64,000 nt of DNA from Sulfurimonas sp. (GCF_023229025.1 NZ_JALOAA010000003.1:1-64000), one strand, 5' to 3'. Shown: positions 16,570-26,537, counted from the first letter of the stretch. The notes: a model not told the origin generated them from the sequence alone. Made by a program: numbers and translations.

Positions 16570-19398
16570 ATGAAAAATAGAGATATTATAAAAATAGTGG
16601 GTGCGAGAGAGAATAATTTAAAAAATATATCGCTAGAGATTCCAAAAAACAAGCTAGTTGTCTTTACGGGGCTAAGCGGAAGCGGAAAGTCAACATTGGC
16701 TTTTGATACGCTTTATGCCGAAGGACAGAGACGCTACATGGAGTCTCTCTCCTCATACGCAAGACAGTTTTTAGATCGAGTGGGAAAGCCTGATGTCGAT
16801 AAGATAGAGGGACTTACCCCTGCTATTGCGATAGATCAGAAAACTACAAGTAAAAATCCCCGCTCAACAGTAGGAACAATTACGGAGATATATGACTATT
16901 TAAGACTTCTTTATGCTCGAATTGGGGTTCAATACTGCCATAAGTGTAATAAAAAGATTTCTCAAATGAGCGCTTCGGATATTATCGGTGAGGTTGCAAA
17001 ACTTCCAGAGGGTGCAAAACTTGTTCTTTTAGCACCTCTTATTCGTGAGAAAAAAGGTAGCTTTCATGATATCTTGGAGTCTTTGGTGCATAAGGGGTAT
17101 GTACGTGCCATGATTGACGGTGTCATGGTAAGACTGGATGAAGAGATAGAGCTTAGTAAAACAAAAAAACATACTATAAAGGTCGTTGTTGACAGAGTTG
17201 TAGTCAAAGAGGAGAACAAAGAGCGAATAGCGGCAGATGTTGAAAAGGCTCTAAAAGAGAGTTACGGCGAGCTTGAGATAGATATACTAAACCATGAAGA
17301 GCTTGGAATAAAACAGCAAAGTATTCACTATAGCGAACATAATGCTTGTTTTGATTGTAAGATAAGTTTTGACCCGCTTGAGCCGCTCTCCTTCTCCTTT
17401 AACTCACCAAAGGGGGCTTGCAGTGAATGTGACGGGTTAGGGCTTCGTTATGCACTCGACCATGATAAGATAATTGATAGAGATTTATGCATAGAAAAGG
17501 GTGCGATTAAGATAATTTACGGTTTTAACAAGGGGTATTATTTTACATTTTTAAAGGGCTTTTGTGCAGCCAATGATATTGATATAACAGTACCATATTC
17601 TGAACTTGCAGAGCATAAACAAAAAGCGATACTTCATGGCGGTATAGATGAGGTAAGCTTTTTATGGAAAAACCATGAAGTCAAGCGTGTCTGGCCGGGA
17701 ATAATCAAGATAGCATATGATATGTTCAAAGATGAGAAAGAGTTAGCTGACTATATGAGTGAGAAGGTCTGCAACGTCTGCATGGGGCACAGATTAAAAA
17801 GAGAGTCTCTAGCGGTAAAAGTATCAGATAAAGGAATTGCAGAGATTTTAGATATGCCAATTGCCAAAAGTTACGAGTGGTTTAAGGCGGAGGATAATTT
17901 TGCAAAGTTATCTAAAGAAAATAGGCAAATATCCGTACCTATTTTAAACGAGATACGAGAGAGACTCTATTTCTTGTTTGATGTCGGACTTGGCTATATA
18001 ACTCTTGGACGTGATGCAAGGACAATTAGTGGAGGAGAAGCGCAGAGAATTCGTATCGCTTCGCAGATTGGCAGCGGTTTGACCGGTGTATTATATGTTT
18101 TAGATGAGCCTAGTATTGGGCTACATGAACGCGATACGCTAAAACTTATCCGCACGCTTAGAAGTCTGCAGGATAAAGGAAATAGCGTTATTGTTGTCGA
18201 GCATGACAAGGAGACTATCGAAAATGCCGATTTCATAGTAGATATTGGACCGGGTGCCGGAAAATTTGGTGGAGAGGTTGTCTTTGCGGGAGTACTCGAT
18301 AAGCTTAAGGGGGCAAAAACATTGACTGCGGACTATCTTTACGGCAGAAAAAAGATAGAGTATTTTTATAGACGCGAGCAGGATAAATTTATAGAGATTA
18401 AAAATGTTACATTAAACAACATAGAGAATCTAAGTGCAAGAATACCGCTAAATAACTTTGTCTGTATTACAGGTGTCAGCGGAAGCGGAAAGAGTTCCTT
18501 AATGCTACAGACACTTCTTCCAACCGCAAGAGAGCTTTTAAATCATGCAAGAAAGGTCAATAAAGTAGCAGGCGTTGAGATAACCGGCTTAGAGCATGTA
18601 GATAAAGTTATCTATCTTGACCAGAGCCCAATAGGGCGTACCCCAAGAAGTAATCCCGCAACTTATACCGGTGTCATGGATGAGATAAGAAATCTTTTTG
18701 CGCAGACAAAAGAGGCACAGATACGAGGCTATACAAGCTCTAGATTTAGTTTTAACGTCAAAGGCGGAAGATGTGAGAAGTGTCAAGGAGAGGGTGAAAA
18801 CAAGATTGAGATGCACTTTCTGCCAGATATCATGGTTAAGTGTGATACCTGTAAAGGTACGCGTTACAATCAACAGACGCTAGAGGTCTTTTACAAGGGA
18901 AAAAATATATCAGACGTCTTAAGAATGAGCGTTGATGAAGCGTATGAATTTTTTAGACCTATTCCAAAGATAAACCAGATAATGTCAACACTTGTTGATG
19001 TGGGTCTAGGTTATATAACTCTAGGTCAAAATGCCGTTACTCTCTCAGGCGGTGAAGCGCAAAGGATAAAATTAAGTAAAGAGCTTAGCCGAAAAGATAC
19101 CGGCAAGACACTCTATATACTAGATGAGCCTACTACGGGACTTCATTTTGCCGATGTAGATAGACTCACGGGAGTGCTTCATAAATTTGTAGAGCTTGGT
19201 AACTCGGTACTCATAATCGAGCATAACCTAGATATGATAAAAAATGCCGACTATGTCATAGATATGGGACCAGAAGGCGGAAGCGGCGGCGGACTAATAA
19301 TAGCCGAGGGAAGCCCTGAAGAGTTGGCAAAGAGTTATAAAAAAACAGGCTCTTATACGGGTGAGTATCTAAAAAAAGAGTTAGCGTTACATAAATAA
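16570..19398 (+). CDS. uvrA: Excinuclease ABC subunit A
   Basis: 942 residues, full length. Two ABC ATPase modules: Walker A GLSGSGKST near residue 35 and GVSGSGKSS near 640, each with a signature (SGGEAQRIRIA and SGGEAQRIKLS) and a Walker B ending in LDEPS or LDEPT. Zinc-finger cysteines appear in the CDCK/CSEC pairs of the first module and CEKC...CDTC of the second. As a dimer with UvrB, UvrA finds bulky DNA lesions in nucleotide excision repair. Its place behind a transporter gene is not informative. Confidence 0.97.
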   Translation: MKNRDIIKIVGARENNLKNISLEIPKNKLVVFTGLSGSGKSTLAFDTLYAEGQRRYMESLSSYARQFLDRVGKPDVDKIEGLTPAIAIDQKTTSKNPRSTVGTITEIYDYLRLLYARIGVQYCHKCNKKISQMSASDIIGEVAKLPEGAKLVLLAPLIREKKGSFHDILESLVHKGYVRAMIDGVMVRLDEEIELSKTKKHTIKVVVDRVVVKEENKERIAADVEKALKESYGELEIDILNHEELGIKQQSIHYSEHNACFDCKISFDPLEPLSFSFNSPKGACSECDGLGLRYALDHDKIIDRDLCIEKGAIKIIYGFNKGYYFTFLKGFCAANDIDITVPYSELAEHKQKAILHGGIDEVSFLWKNHEVKRVWPGIIKIAYDMFKDEKELADYMSEKVCNVCMGHRLKRESLAVKVSDKGIAEILDMPIAKSYEWFKAEDNFAKLSKENRQISVPILNEIRERLYFLFDVGLGYITLGRDARTISGGEAQRIRIASQIGSGLTGVLYVLDEPSIGLHERDTLKLIRTLRSLQDKGNSVIVVEHDKETIENADFIVDIGPGAGKFGGEVVFAGVLDKLKGAKTLTADYLYGRKKIEYFYRREQDKFIEIKNVTLNNIENLSARIPLNNFVCITGVSGSGKSSLMLQTLLPTARELLNHARKVNKVAGVEITGLEHVDKVIYLDQSPIGRTPRSNPATYTGVMDEIRNLFAQTKEAQIRGYTSSRFSFNVKGGRCEKCQGEGENKIEMHFLPDIMVKCDTCKGTRYNQQTLEVFYKGKNISDVLRMSVDEAYEFFRPIPKINQIMSTLVDVGLGYITLGQNAVTLSGGEAQRIKLSKELSRKDTGKTLYILDEPTTGLHFADVDRLTGVLHKFVELGNSVLIIEHNLDMIKNADYVIDMGPEGGSGGGLIIAEGSPEELAKSYKKTGSYTGEYLKKELALHK

Positions 19399-19421
19399 AA
19401 TCGTTTTTTTCAAGGAGAAGA

Positions 19422-20453
19422 GTGCAGAAAATAAAACTTACAGAGTATAGTCACGGGGCAGGGTGTGGATGTAAAATATCTCCGATACTCCTTGATGAGA
19501 TACTAAAAACAGATATTTTAAGTACTTTTTATCCCCAACTTCTTGTCGGAAATGAGCATAAAGATGATGCGGCAGCGTATGATTTGGGTAATGGGACATC
19601 AGTTTTATCAACAACAGACTTTTTTATGCCTATAGTAGATGACCCTTTTACATTCGGGCAAATTGCCGCAACAAACGCACTTAGTGATATATACGCTATG
19701 GGTGGAAATGCTCTTATGGCAATATCTATATTTGGATGGCCGATTGACAAGCTAAGTGCAGATGTTGCTCGTCAGGTTATTGACGGAGGGCGTGCAGTCT
19801 GTAAAGATGCAGGAATTCCTCTTGCAGGTGGACACTCTATAGACTCTCCTGAGCCGATTTTCGGGCTAGCAGTGACCGGAATAGTTGATAATAAACATCT
19901 TATGAAAAACTCTATGGCGCAGGAGAATTGTCTTATATTTTTAACAAAGCCTATCGGCATAGGCATACTCACAACCGCACAAAAACAGAAGAAAATAGAG
20001 CCTAAAGAGATTGAGCCTGCCATTGAAGCTATGGTAACTCTAAATAGAGCAGGGGCAACTTTTGCATCTCTAGAGTGTGTTGTTACTATGACGGATATAA
20101 CCGGCTTTGGGTTATTGGGGCATTTGAGTGAAGTATGTGAGGCAAGTGGTGTGAGCGCTCACATATGGTTTGATAAAGTTCCTCTTTTACCAAATGTTGA
20201 AAAATATAGAGCACAAGGCTGCATACCGGGCGGCTCTCGTAAAAATTTTATGAGTTATGGAGATAAAATTGCAGCAATGACGCAGCAACAGCAAGAGATT
20301 CTCTGTGATGCTCAGACATCAGGCGGACTTCTAGTTTTTGTAAAAAAAGAGGGAGTAGATGAGTTTTATGCTTCTGCTATTAATGCAGGATTGAGCCTTG
20401 AGCCTATAGGCGAGACGATAAAAAAAGGTAAAAATCTGGTAGAGGTTTTTTAG
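19422..20453 (+). CDS. selD: Selenide, water dikinase
   Basis: 343 residues. GAGCGCKI near the N-terminus holds the active-site Cys17 and Lys20; many SelD enzymes have selenocysteine at the first position, but here the codon is a normal cysteine. TTDFFMP, AGGHSID and TDITGFGLLGH are the ATP and metal sites of the PurM-like fold. It makes selenophosphate from selenide and ATP. GTG start behind AAGGAG. selU begins on the base after its stop, so in this locus the product is meant for tRNA 2-selenouridine; whether proteins also get selenocysteine cannot be seen here. Confidence 0.95.
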   Translation: MQKIKLTEYSHGAGCGCKISPILLDEILKTDILSTFYPQLLVGNEHKDDAAAYDLGNGTSVLSTTDFFMPIVDDPFTFGQIAATNALSDIYAMGGNALMAISIFGWPIDKLSADVARQVIDGGRAVCKDAGIPLAGGHSIDSPEPIFGLAVTGIVDNKHLMKNSMAQENCLIFLTKPIGIGILTTAQKQKKIEPKEIEPAIEAMVTLNRAGATFASLECVVTMTDITGFGLLGHLSEVCEASGVSAHIWFDKVPLLPNVEKYRAQGCIPGGSRKNFMSYGDKIAAMTQQQQEILCDAQTSGGLLVFVKKEGVDEFYASAINAGLSLEPIGETIKKGKNLVEVF

Positions 20454-21542
20454 GTGTCAGAGCTTTTTGATGATTTTAAATCAATAGTATTAAATGAGAG
20501 ACCATTAATAGATGTTCGAGCACCCATCGAGTTTAAAAAAGGGGCATTTTTAAACTCTTTTAACCTTCCTATTATGAGTGATGAAGAGAGGCATCAAGTA
20601 GGTATTTGCTATAAAAACAGGGGTAATGCAAAGGCGATAGAACTCGGACATGAACTAGTAAGTGGAGATATAAAAGAGCAGAGGGTTAAGTCATGGTGTG
20701 ATTTTATGGATGCAAACCCTGATGCGCTTTTATACTGTTTTAGAGGTGGGCAGCGCTCTAAAATAGCTCAAGAGTGGTTACATGAGCAAGGCAGAGAGAT
20801 TTTAAGATTAAAGGGCGGTTATAAAGCCTTTAGAGGCTATCTGCTTGGCGAGCTTGAGAACACTTTAAAAGAGTTTAAGCCTATAATTTTAGGTGGAAGA
20901 ACAGGCTCGGGAAAGACTATAGAGCTTAAAAAGATGAAAAACGCAGTAGATATTGAAGCTCTTGCAAATCATAGAGGTTCAGCTTTTGGGCAAAAGATTA
21001 CACCGCAAGCTTCACAGATTGACTTTGAGAACAACTTTACATATAAGTTAATTCAAAAGGTAGAAGAGGGGTTTGGGACTCTTGTTTTTGAAGATGAGGG
21101 AAAACATGTCGGTACTCTGTTTATGCCCGATAGTTTTATCACAGCTACATCTGAGGCTCCTCTTGTCATACTTGAGAGACCTTTTGATGAGAGAGTAGAG
21201 ATAACACTAAACGAGTATGTGGTAGAAGCGCAAAGAGCTTATGAGCGCAATACCCCTTATGATGCTTTTGCTAGTTGGCAGCAAAGCATAGAGAGCGCAA
21301 TGCATAGAATAAAAAGAAGACTTGGAGATCAAAGATACCGTGAAGTCTCTACTCTTTTTAAAAATGCAGTAGAAGAACAAAAGAGAAACGGCTCTTTTGA
21401 ACTATATAGGGATTGGACAACATATCTTTTGCAAGAGTACTATGACCCTATGTATGACTATCAGATACAAAAACGCTCAGATAGAGTGACTTTTAGAGGT
21501 ACGGCAGCAAAAGTTAAAGAGTATATAGAAGAGTTTAGTTAG
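20454..21542 (+). CDS. selU: tRNA 2-selenouridine synthase
   Basis: 362 residues (also called MnmH or YbbB). The N-terminal rhodanese domain (about 10-130) has CFRGGQRS with the catalytic Cys95. The C-terminal part has a P-loop, GGRTGSGKT (147-155). It replaces the sulfur of 2-thiouridine at the wobble position of certain tRNAs with selenium, through a geranylated intermediate, using selenophosphate from SelD. The GTG start abuts the selD stop with no gap. Its end overlaps the convergent MscS gene by 8 bases. Confidence 0.94.
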   Translation: MSELFDDFKSIVLNERPLIDVRAPIEFKKGAFLNSFNLPIMSDEERHQVGICYKNRGNAKAIELGHELVSGDIKEQRVKSWCDFMDANPDALLYCFRGGQRSKIAQEWLHEQGREILRLKGGYKAFRGYLLGELENTLKEFKPIILGGRTGSGKTIELKKMKNAVDIEALANHRGSAFGQKITPQASQIDFENNFTYKLIQKVEEGFGTLVFEDEGKHVGTLFMPDSFITATSEAPLVILERPFDERVEITLNEYVVEAQRAYERNTPYDAFASWQQSIESAMHRIKRRLGDQRYREVSTLFKNAVEEQKRNGSFELYRDWTTYLLQEYYDPMYDYQIQKRSDRVTFRGTAAKVKEYIEEFS

Positions 21543-22722
21543 GAGTGCCAAACTCTCCGCTTGGCTCTTGGTAGAGTTTTAGATCAAACTCTTTTAGAGC
21601 AACAAGAAGGTGATCAAAAATATCTGACTGAACAGCCTCATACTCAGCCCACTTATTTTTGTTACTAAAAGCATACACTTCAAGCGGAACACCTTTTGAA
21701 GTCGGTTGGAGTTGTCTTACAATAAATGTAAAATTTTTACTATCTATGTTTGGATTACTCTCTAGGTATCTTTTTACATACTCCCTAAAGGTACCGATAT
21801 TTGTTAGTTTTCTTCTATTTAAAGTTATCTCATCAGTGGTGTCGACAACCTTTTGCTTATCTTGGAGATAATCTTTAATAAGTTCTATTTCATTGAGTTT
21901 TTCTAAAAGCTCAGGGGTACAAAACTTTACGGAGTTTAAATCTATAAAGAGTGACCTTTTTATCCTTCTACCACCACTCTTCTCCATCCCTCGCCAGTTT
22001 TTAAAAGAGCTCTCCATAAATTTATGCGTAGGGATAGTTACAATAGTTTTATCCCAATTTTGAACCTTAACAGAGTGAAGTGCTATATCTACAACCTCAC
22101 CATCAGCTCCAAAGTTTGGAGCCTCTATCCAGTCTCCGACTTTAAAAAGATCATTGGCAACAATCTGAATACTAGCAATGAGAGATAAAAGAGTATCTTT
22201 GAAGATAAACATTAAAACAGCTGTAAATGCACCCACACCACTAAGGACTCCTAGCGGAGATATGCCTACTAAAAGAGAAGCTGCAATTATAAAACCAACT
22301 ATATATACAAAGAGTTTTGCAAGCTGTATATACCCTTTTATGGGCTTATCTTTTGAGATATCTAAAGAGTTATATATCTCTAAGACGGCAGATAGAAGTT
22401 TATCAATACTCTTGATTATAACAATAGCTATCCAGAAGGCAACTATTTGCGATATGGTAGTACTTATATCATCTGGGTAGAATCGAGAGAGATATAGAAT
22501 GATTAGTGGTGGAATAATATATGCAAACTGCTCAAAAAAGCCTGATTCTATTATAAAATCATCCCATTGTGATTTTGTTCTGATAATTAGTTTATGAATT
22601 ATTTTTACCAAATATCTTTTAGATAAATAGTAACCGACAATTGAAGCAAAAATAGTAAATAATACTAATGCTATAAATCCCAAATTACCTTGAAGGTAGC
22701 TACTGTTTAATATATTTTCCAT
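21535..22722 (-). CDS. Mechanosensitive channel, MscS family (YbdG-like)
   Basis: 395 residues. Four to five N-terminal transmembrane helices, then the pore helix with LSGVGAFTAVLMFIFKDTLLSLIASIQI, and a cytoplasmic beta domain with VGDWIE, GEVVDIALHSVKVQNWDKT and IPTHKFMESSFKNWRGM. The last motif and overall size fit the YbdG/MscM group, which opens at moderate membrane tension during osmotic downshock. It is the second gene of a pair: the diguanylate cyclase gene ends 32 bases upstream, so it may share a transcript with it. Confidence 0.88.
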   Translation of the reverse strand: MENILNSSYLQGNLGFIALVLFTIFASIVGYYLSKRYLVKIIHKLIIRTKSQWDDFIIESGFFEQFAYIIPPLIILYLSRFYPDDISTTISQIVAFWIAIVIIKSIDKLLSAVLEIYNSLDISKDKPIKGYIQLAKLFVYIVGFIIAASLLVGISPLGVLSGVGAFTAVLMFIFKDTLLSLIASIQIVANDLFKVGDWIEAPNFGADGEVVDIALHSVKVQNWDKTIVTIPTHKFMESSFKNWRGMEKSGGRRIKRSLFIDLNSVKFCTPELLEKLNEIELIKDYLQDKQKVVDTTDEITLNRRKLTNIGTFREYVKRYLESNPNIDSKNFTFIVRQLQPTSKGVPLEVYAFSNKNKWAEYEAVQSDIFDHLLVALKEFDLKLYQEPSGEFGTPN

Positions 22723-22754
22723 AAATTTTCCAATCTCAAAAATAAAATAGTTTT

Positions 22755-24593
22755 TTATTCAAAAATAACGGCTCTGTTTCTTCCGCTATTTTTTGCACTA
22801 TATAGTGCATTATCGGCTCTTTGAATCAATGTTTTTTCAGTGTCGCCCTCTTGAAGCTGGGAAATGCCTAAGCTTATTGTCTTCTCCCCCACAACTTCAA
22901 ATTTATAGCCCTGTATTGCATCTCTTAACTTTTGAGCCAATATAAACGCCTCATCTCTATTTGTTTGCGGGCAGATAATTAAAAACTCTTCACCTCCCCA
23001 TCTTCCAAATATATCTGACTTTCTTAAATTTTTAGAGATTATCTCTGTTGTTTTTCTAAGAACCATGTCGCCTCTCTGGTGCCCGTAGGTATCGTTTACT
23101 GATTTAAAATGGTCTATATCTATTAAAATAATAGATAGCTCTTGCGAGTGTCTTTTTGCAATCTCTATCTCTGTTTGTAAAAATTCATCAACTCTTCTTC
23201 TGTTATAAATGCCGGTTAGTTTATCAGTTGTTGCAAGCTTCTCAAGCTCTTTTTTTGCTGTTATATCTATACCTATAGAGACAAAAGAGTCAATAGTGCC
23301 GTTCTCGTTTATAGTCGGTATAATATGCTGTTCAAGCCAATAGGTAGTTCCATCTTTTTTTCTGTTTTCGATTTCGCCTATCCATGTCTTTTTACTTAAA
23401 ATAGTATCCCATAAATTTTTTATGATTAACTTGTCTCTATCTGGATTTTTTATAATATTCATTTTTTTTCCGATTAACTCTTCTCTAGTATATCCGCTAG
23501 ATCTTATGAAGGCGTTGCTAATCTTTAAGATTGTACCATCTGGTTTTGTTGTAGCGGTAATAATAAAACAGTCCATAATAGATGTAAACTCTTTAAGCTT
23601 ACGGTGCGCTTCAAGTAGAGAGAGTTGTAGTCTTGTCGGTACTTTTGATGCAAAAAATGCCATGGTAAAACTTAATAGTACAGTTAGAAAGAAGACTGTT
23701 ATCCCTGTGTTTATACTTTCATCTATAAGGTTTTCTTGATAGGTGTCGTTTGATTTGAGGATAAAGAGTGCTTCATCCTCATTTTGTAAAATATTATCAA
23801 TGCTATATGTATATATACCATTTGCACTCAGCCCATCAGCAAAATCTTCCTCTAGCTTTCTATCTATGCCTTTATATTTGTTAAAAGAGTACTTTTTGTC
23901 AGGGTGCATAATAAAGTTATTATCTTTGTCTATTATAAAGTGCTCAAAACTTGTAGAGATACCGATTGCATCAAAGAGCTCTTTTGTTAGGAGATTAATG
24001 ATTACAACTCCTAAAAACTCACCGTTTTGCAGTATCGGCATTGCAATTCTTATAGTCGGTCTGTATGGTATCTCAACCCTGTTGTTCTCTATATTTAGGT
24101 CAAGCTTTGAGTGCCATATGGTCTCGCTGCTCATCTTGGAGAGCTCTTGAAAATAAGTTCTTTGACTTTTATCTTGAAGCCTCTCTTTTTCTACTATAAA
24201 TGGTTGGTTGTTTTTACTTAGTCTATCAACTCTTATGATCTCTTTTCCGCTTTTATCAAGAATCCGAGATTGCATTATTTTGTTCTCAACACCTGTAACA
24301 GCTAATAGTATATTTTCAACTTCTGCTTGCTTCTCTAGAGAGTTTGTTATAAGAAACTCTCTAATAGTGCTGTTGCTTGTAAAAGACTTTACTATGTCAT
24401 CCATATTTTTAATTGTCGGTTTTAATACAGTCTCTATCTTAATATAAAATATCTCTTTTGCCTTTAAATCCATATGCTTTTGTATATTTTGCATCTGAAA
24501 TATATAGCTTATAAATGCTCCAAATATTGATATCGTAATTCCAAACCCTATGAAATAGAGAATAAAATATTTTTTAAAATTTTGTTGAGTCAA
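22755..24593 (-). CDS. Membrane diguanylate cyclase with Cache and PAS sensors
   Basis: 612 residues. Transmembrane helices at about 12-32 and 290-312 flank a periplasmic double-Cache-like sensor. A PAS domain follows (about 330-445), then a GGDEF domain with GGEEF near residue 531. RKSD lies five residues before GGEEF and is a proper I-site (RxxD), so c-di-GMP feedback is likely. It should make c-di-GMP from two GTP in answer to an outside small molecule; the ligand is unknown. No EAL domain. It leads into the MscS gene. Confidence 0.9.
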   Translation of the reverse strand: MTQQNFKKYFILYFIGFGITISIFGAFISYIFQMQNIQKHMDLKAKEIFYIKIETVLKPTIKNMDDIVKSFTSNSTIREFLITNSLEKQAEVENILLAVTGVENKIMQSRILDKSGKEIIRVDRLSKNNQPFIVEKERLQDKSQRTYFQELSKMSSETIWHSKLDLNIENNRVEIPYRPTIRIAMPILQNGEFLGVVIINLLTKELFDAIGISTSFEHFIIDKDNNFIMHPDKKYSFNKYKGIDRKLEEDFADGLSANGIYTYSIDNILQNEDEALFILKSNDTYQENLIDESINTGITVFFLTVLLSFTMAFFASKVPTRLQLSLLEAHRKLKEFTSIMDCFIITATTKPDGTILKISNAFIRSSGYTREELIGKKMNIIKNPDRDKLIIKNLWDTILSKKTWIGEIENRKKDGTTYWLEQHIIPTINENGTIDSFVSIGIDITAKKELEKLATTDKLTGIYNRRRVDEFLQTEIEIAKRHSQELSIILIDIDHFKSVNDTYGHQRGDMVLRKTTEIISKNLRKSDIFGRWGGEEFLIICPQTNRDEAFILAQKLRDAIQGYKFEVVGEKTISLGISQLQEGDTEKTLIQRADNALYSAKNSGRNRAVIFE

Positions 24594-24670
24594 AAAATTC
24601 CATCCATAACGTATTTAGTTAAGCTTATAATAGCAAGTTTTATCTAATGCACTGATTAATGCCCTAAAAT

Positions 24671-25108
24671 CTAAGCGCAGCATTTTTTATATTTTTTACC
24701 GCTTTTGCATGGGCAGAGTCTGTTTCGCTCTATCTTAGAGTCAAAAAGTTCTCCCTCTTTGTAGAGCCACATCTCATTCTCAAAAACAAAACTGCTTCTC
24801 TCATGTTGAACCTTTATACCATCTTTATCTCTGTAATAGGCCTTAAACTCGACTATGCTCTCTTTTGCATACAAAACCTCAAGTCCAAGCCACTCTACGC
24901 TTTTTGAGTACTCTTTTATTAAGGCTATATCATCCTCAAAACGGTTCTCTTTAACTGTGCTTTTTACGATATATTCACCATCTCCCAGAACATAGGCACT
25001 ATATCTGCTACGCATAAGCTCTTCTGGAGTAGAGGGTTTAAAGAGGCTTTTTAAAAATCTTTCACAACAGTTGGTAAACTTTTTATTACTATCACAATAA
25101 CATAGCAT
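24671..25108 (-). CDS. YchJ-like SEC-C motif protein
   Basis: 145 residues, close to E. coli YchJ (152). A cysteine cluster at each end, CYCDSNKKFTNCC at the start and CPCKSGKKYKKCC at the C-terminus, are SEC-C zinc motifs; the middle (about 25-125) is an NTF2-like fold (UPF0225). The function is not established; SEC-C motifs in SecA bind zinc and contact SecB and ribosomes. It is divergent from the nitroreductase gene, with about 60 bases of shared promoter DNA. Confidence 0.85.
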   Translation of the reverse strand: MLCYCDSNKKFTNCCERFLKSLFKPSTPEELMRSRYSAYVLGDGEYIVKSTVKENRFEDDIALIKEYSKSVEWLGLEVLYAKESIVEFKAYYRDKDGIKVQHERSSFVFENEMWLYKEGELFDSKIERNRLCPCKSGKKYKKCCA

Positions 25109-25138
25109 ATTACTTCTTCTTCATTAGGTTTAAAAGTA

Positions 25139-25144
25139 TATAAT
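25139..25144 (+). promoter_or_regulatory. -10 box for nitroreductase gene
   Basis: TATAAT 28 bases before the ATG at 25172, followed by a GAGGA Shine-Dalgarno. Confidence 0.45.
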
Positions 25145-25171
25145 ATTTTATAAAACTTTAGAGGATTAAAT

Positions 25172-25801
25172 ATGCAAAAAACATTTAATGAGGCTATGGA
25201 TTTCAGGCACGCTTGCAAACTTTTTGATGAAAATAGGAAAATATCTGATAAAGAGATAAGAGAGATACTTGAAGCTGGGCGTAAATCTCCATCATCTTTT
25301 GGCATGGAACCGTGGAAGTTTCTGGTTATTACAAATGAGGAGCTAAAGTCTAAAATCAGACCACACTGCTGGAATCAGCCTCAAATTACGTCATGTTCGC
25401 ATCTTGTAGTGATACTTGCTGCTATAGAGAGCGTAAGACCTGAGAGCGGGGTTGTAGAGAAGAGATTCTCAAGAAGAGAGATGAGTAAAGAGCAGCTTGA
25501 TTTTTATACGAATAAGTATAGCACGCACTTGAGCAAAACTCTAAGTAGTGATGAAAATATACTCTGCTGGACAGCTAGACAAACATATATAGCCGCGGCA
25601 AATATGATGACGTGTGCGGCAACGCTAGGTATTGACAGTTGCCCGATTGAGGGGTTTGATAAAGATGATGTAGAGAGAGTTCTAGAGCTTGATGTTAGTA
25701 AATATCAACTATCTCTAATACTCCCTTTTGGCTATAGAGTAAATGCGCAGTCATCGCAACTCAGATTGCCGTTTGAAGAGGTTGTAGAGTTTAAAGCGTA
25801 G
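25172..25801 (+). CDS. NAD(P)H-dependent nitroreductase-family flavoprotein
   Basis: 209 residues of the FMN-binding nitroreductase fold. ACKLFDE near the N-terminus, then RKSPSSFGMEPWKFLVI (the FMN-contact helix), a middle RQTYIAAANMMTCAATLGID and the closing SLILPFGYR all fit the family. Such enzymes reduce nitro groups, quinones or flavins with NAD(P)H. The natural substrate cannot be read from sequence. Its last 11 bases overlap the end of the convergent EEP gene. Confidence 0.88.
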   Translation: MQKTFNEAMDFRHACKLFDENRKISDKEIREILEAGRKSPSSFGMEPWKFLVITNEELKSKIRPHCWNQPQITSCSHLVVILAAIESVRPESGVVEKRFSRREMSKEQLDFYTNKYSTHLSKTLSSDENILCWTARQTYIAAANMMTCAATLGIDSCPIEGFDKDDVERVLELDVSKYQLSLILPFGYRVNAQSSQLRLPFEEVVEFKA

Positions 25802-26525
25802 AGAATTTTGCAATTATAGGGTTATGGTCGGAGATTTTTTTGCTATCTATTACTTCAGAGTAGGTAACATTTAACTCTCTGTAAAAGATATGATCTATGG
25901 AGTTTGTAAAAATTTTCTTAAGATGTTTCTCATCGCTAAACTCAACTTTTTTAAGAGATAAGTTCTCTGTAAACTCCTTTAGAAGATGACTCCTTTTTAG
26001 ATTCCAAGTATTAAAATCACCTGCTACTATCATGGCCCCTCTATGGTTGCGGATAGAGACATAGAGATGGTCTAACTCATTTTTAAAGTCTCTGTTATGT
26101 ACAAAATTAATAGCGTGTAGGTTTACGACAAGAAGTGTTTTGTCTTCTGATATTTTATGGTGTGTAATTAGGGAGACCTTATGTGTTGCGTATTTTAATT
26201 CGCGTTTTTTACTAAGTAAGCAGAGCTCATCTTCACATGAGGACTTAAAAGCACTCATAACCCCAAACATATGCTTTTTTGTTTGAATATTTGGGGAGAG
26301 TATATAAGAGTAGTCATGAATTCCAAGCTCACTAGAGAGACTTTTTTTAACCTCTTGAAGTAACAGTAGGTCGAAATCGTGGTTTTGTATCATGGAGTCT
26401 AAAAACTCTTTGTATGAGCTCTTTAGCGTAAGTTTAGCAACATTCCAGCAAAGCAGGCTGAACTCTCCCTTTAAGGGCTCTTCTTGGTGTTTTAAAGATT
26501 TTATAATGCTATTTGGGATAAACAT
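25791..26525 (-). CDS. Endonuclease/exonuclease/phosphatase-family hydrolase
   Basis: 244 residues with the main EEP motifs: LLCWNVAKL, LLLQEVK (metal-binding glutamate), VVNLHAINF, VAGDFNTWN and SIDHIFY then SDHNPI (catalytic aspartate and histidine at the end). No signal peptide, so cytoplasmic. EEP enzymes cut phosphodiesters in DNA, RNA, inositol phosphates or sphingolipids; the substrate is open. It follows the cardiolipin synthase gene after 12 bases, so a lipid-linked job is possible but unproven. Confidence 0.85.
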   Translation of the reverse strand: MFIPNSIIKSLKHQEEPLKGEFSLLCWNVAKLTLKSSYKEFLDSMIQNHDFDLLLLQEVKKSLSSELGIHDYSYILSPNIQTKKHMFGVMSAFKSSCEDELCLLSKKRELKYATHKVSLITHHKISEDKTLLVVNLHAINFVHNRDFKNELDHLYVSIRNHRGAMIVAGDFNTWNLKRSHLLKEFTENLSLKKVEFSDEKHLKKIFTNSIDHIFYRELNVTYSEVIDSKKISDHNPIIAKFSTL

Positions 26526-26537
26526 AAAACTCCTCCT

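Noticed and set aside
19422..19480. Selenocysteine at the SelD active site
   Set aside because: The codon in GAGCGCKI is an ordinary cysteine codon; no in-frame TGA is present.
23743..24150. Open frame of 135 codons on the plus strand inside the diguanylate cyclase gene
   Set aside because: It lies fully antisense to a gene with clear domains, has serine-rich low-complexity text and no family resemblance.
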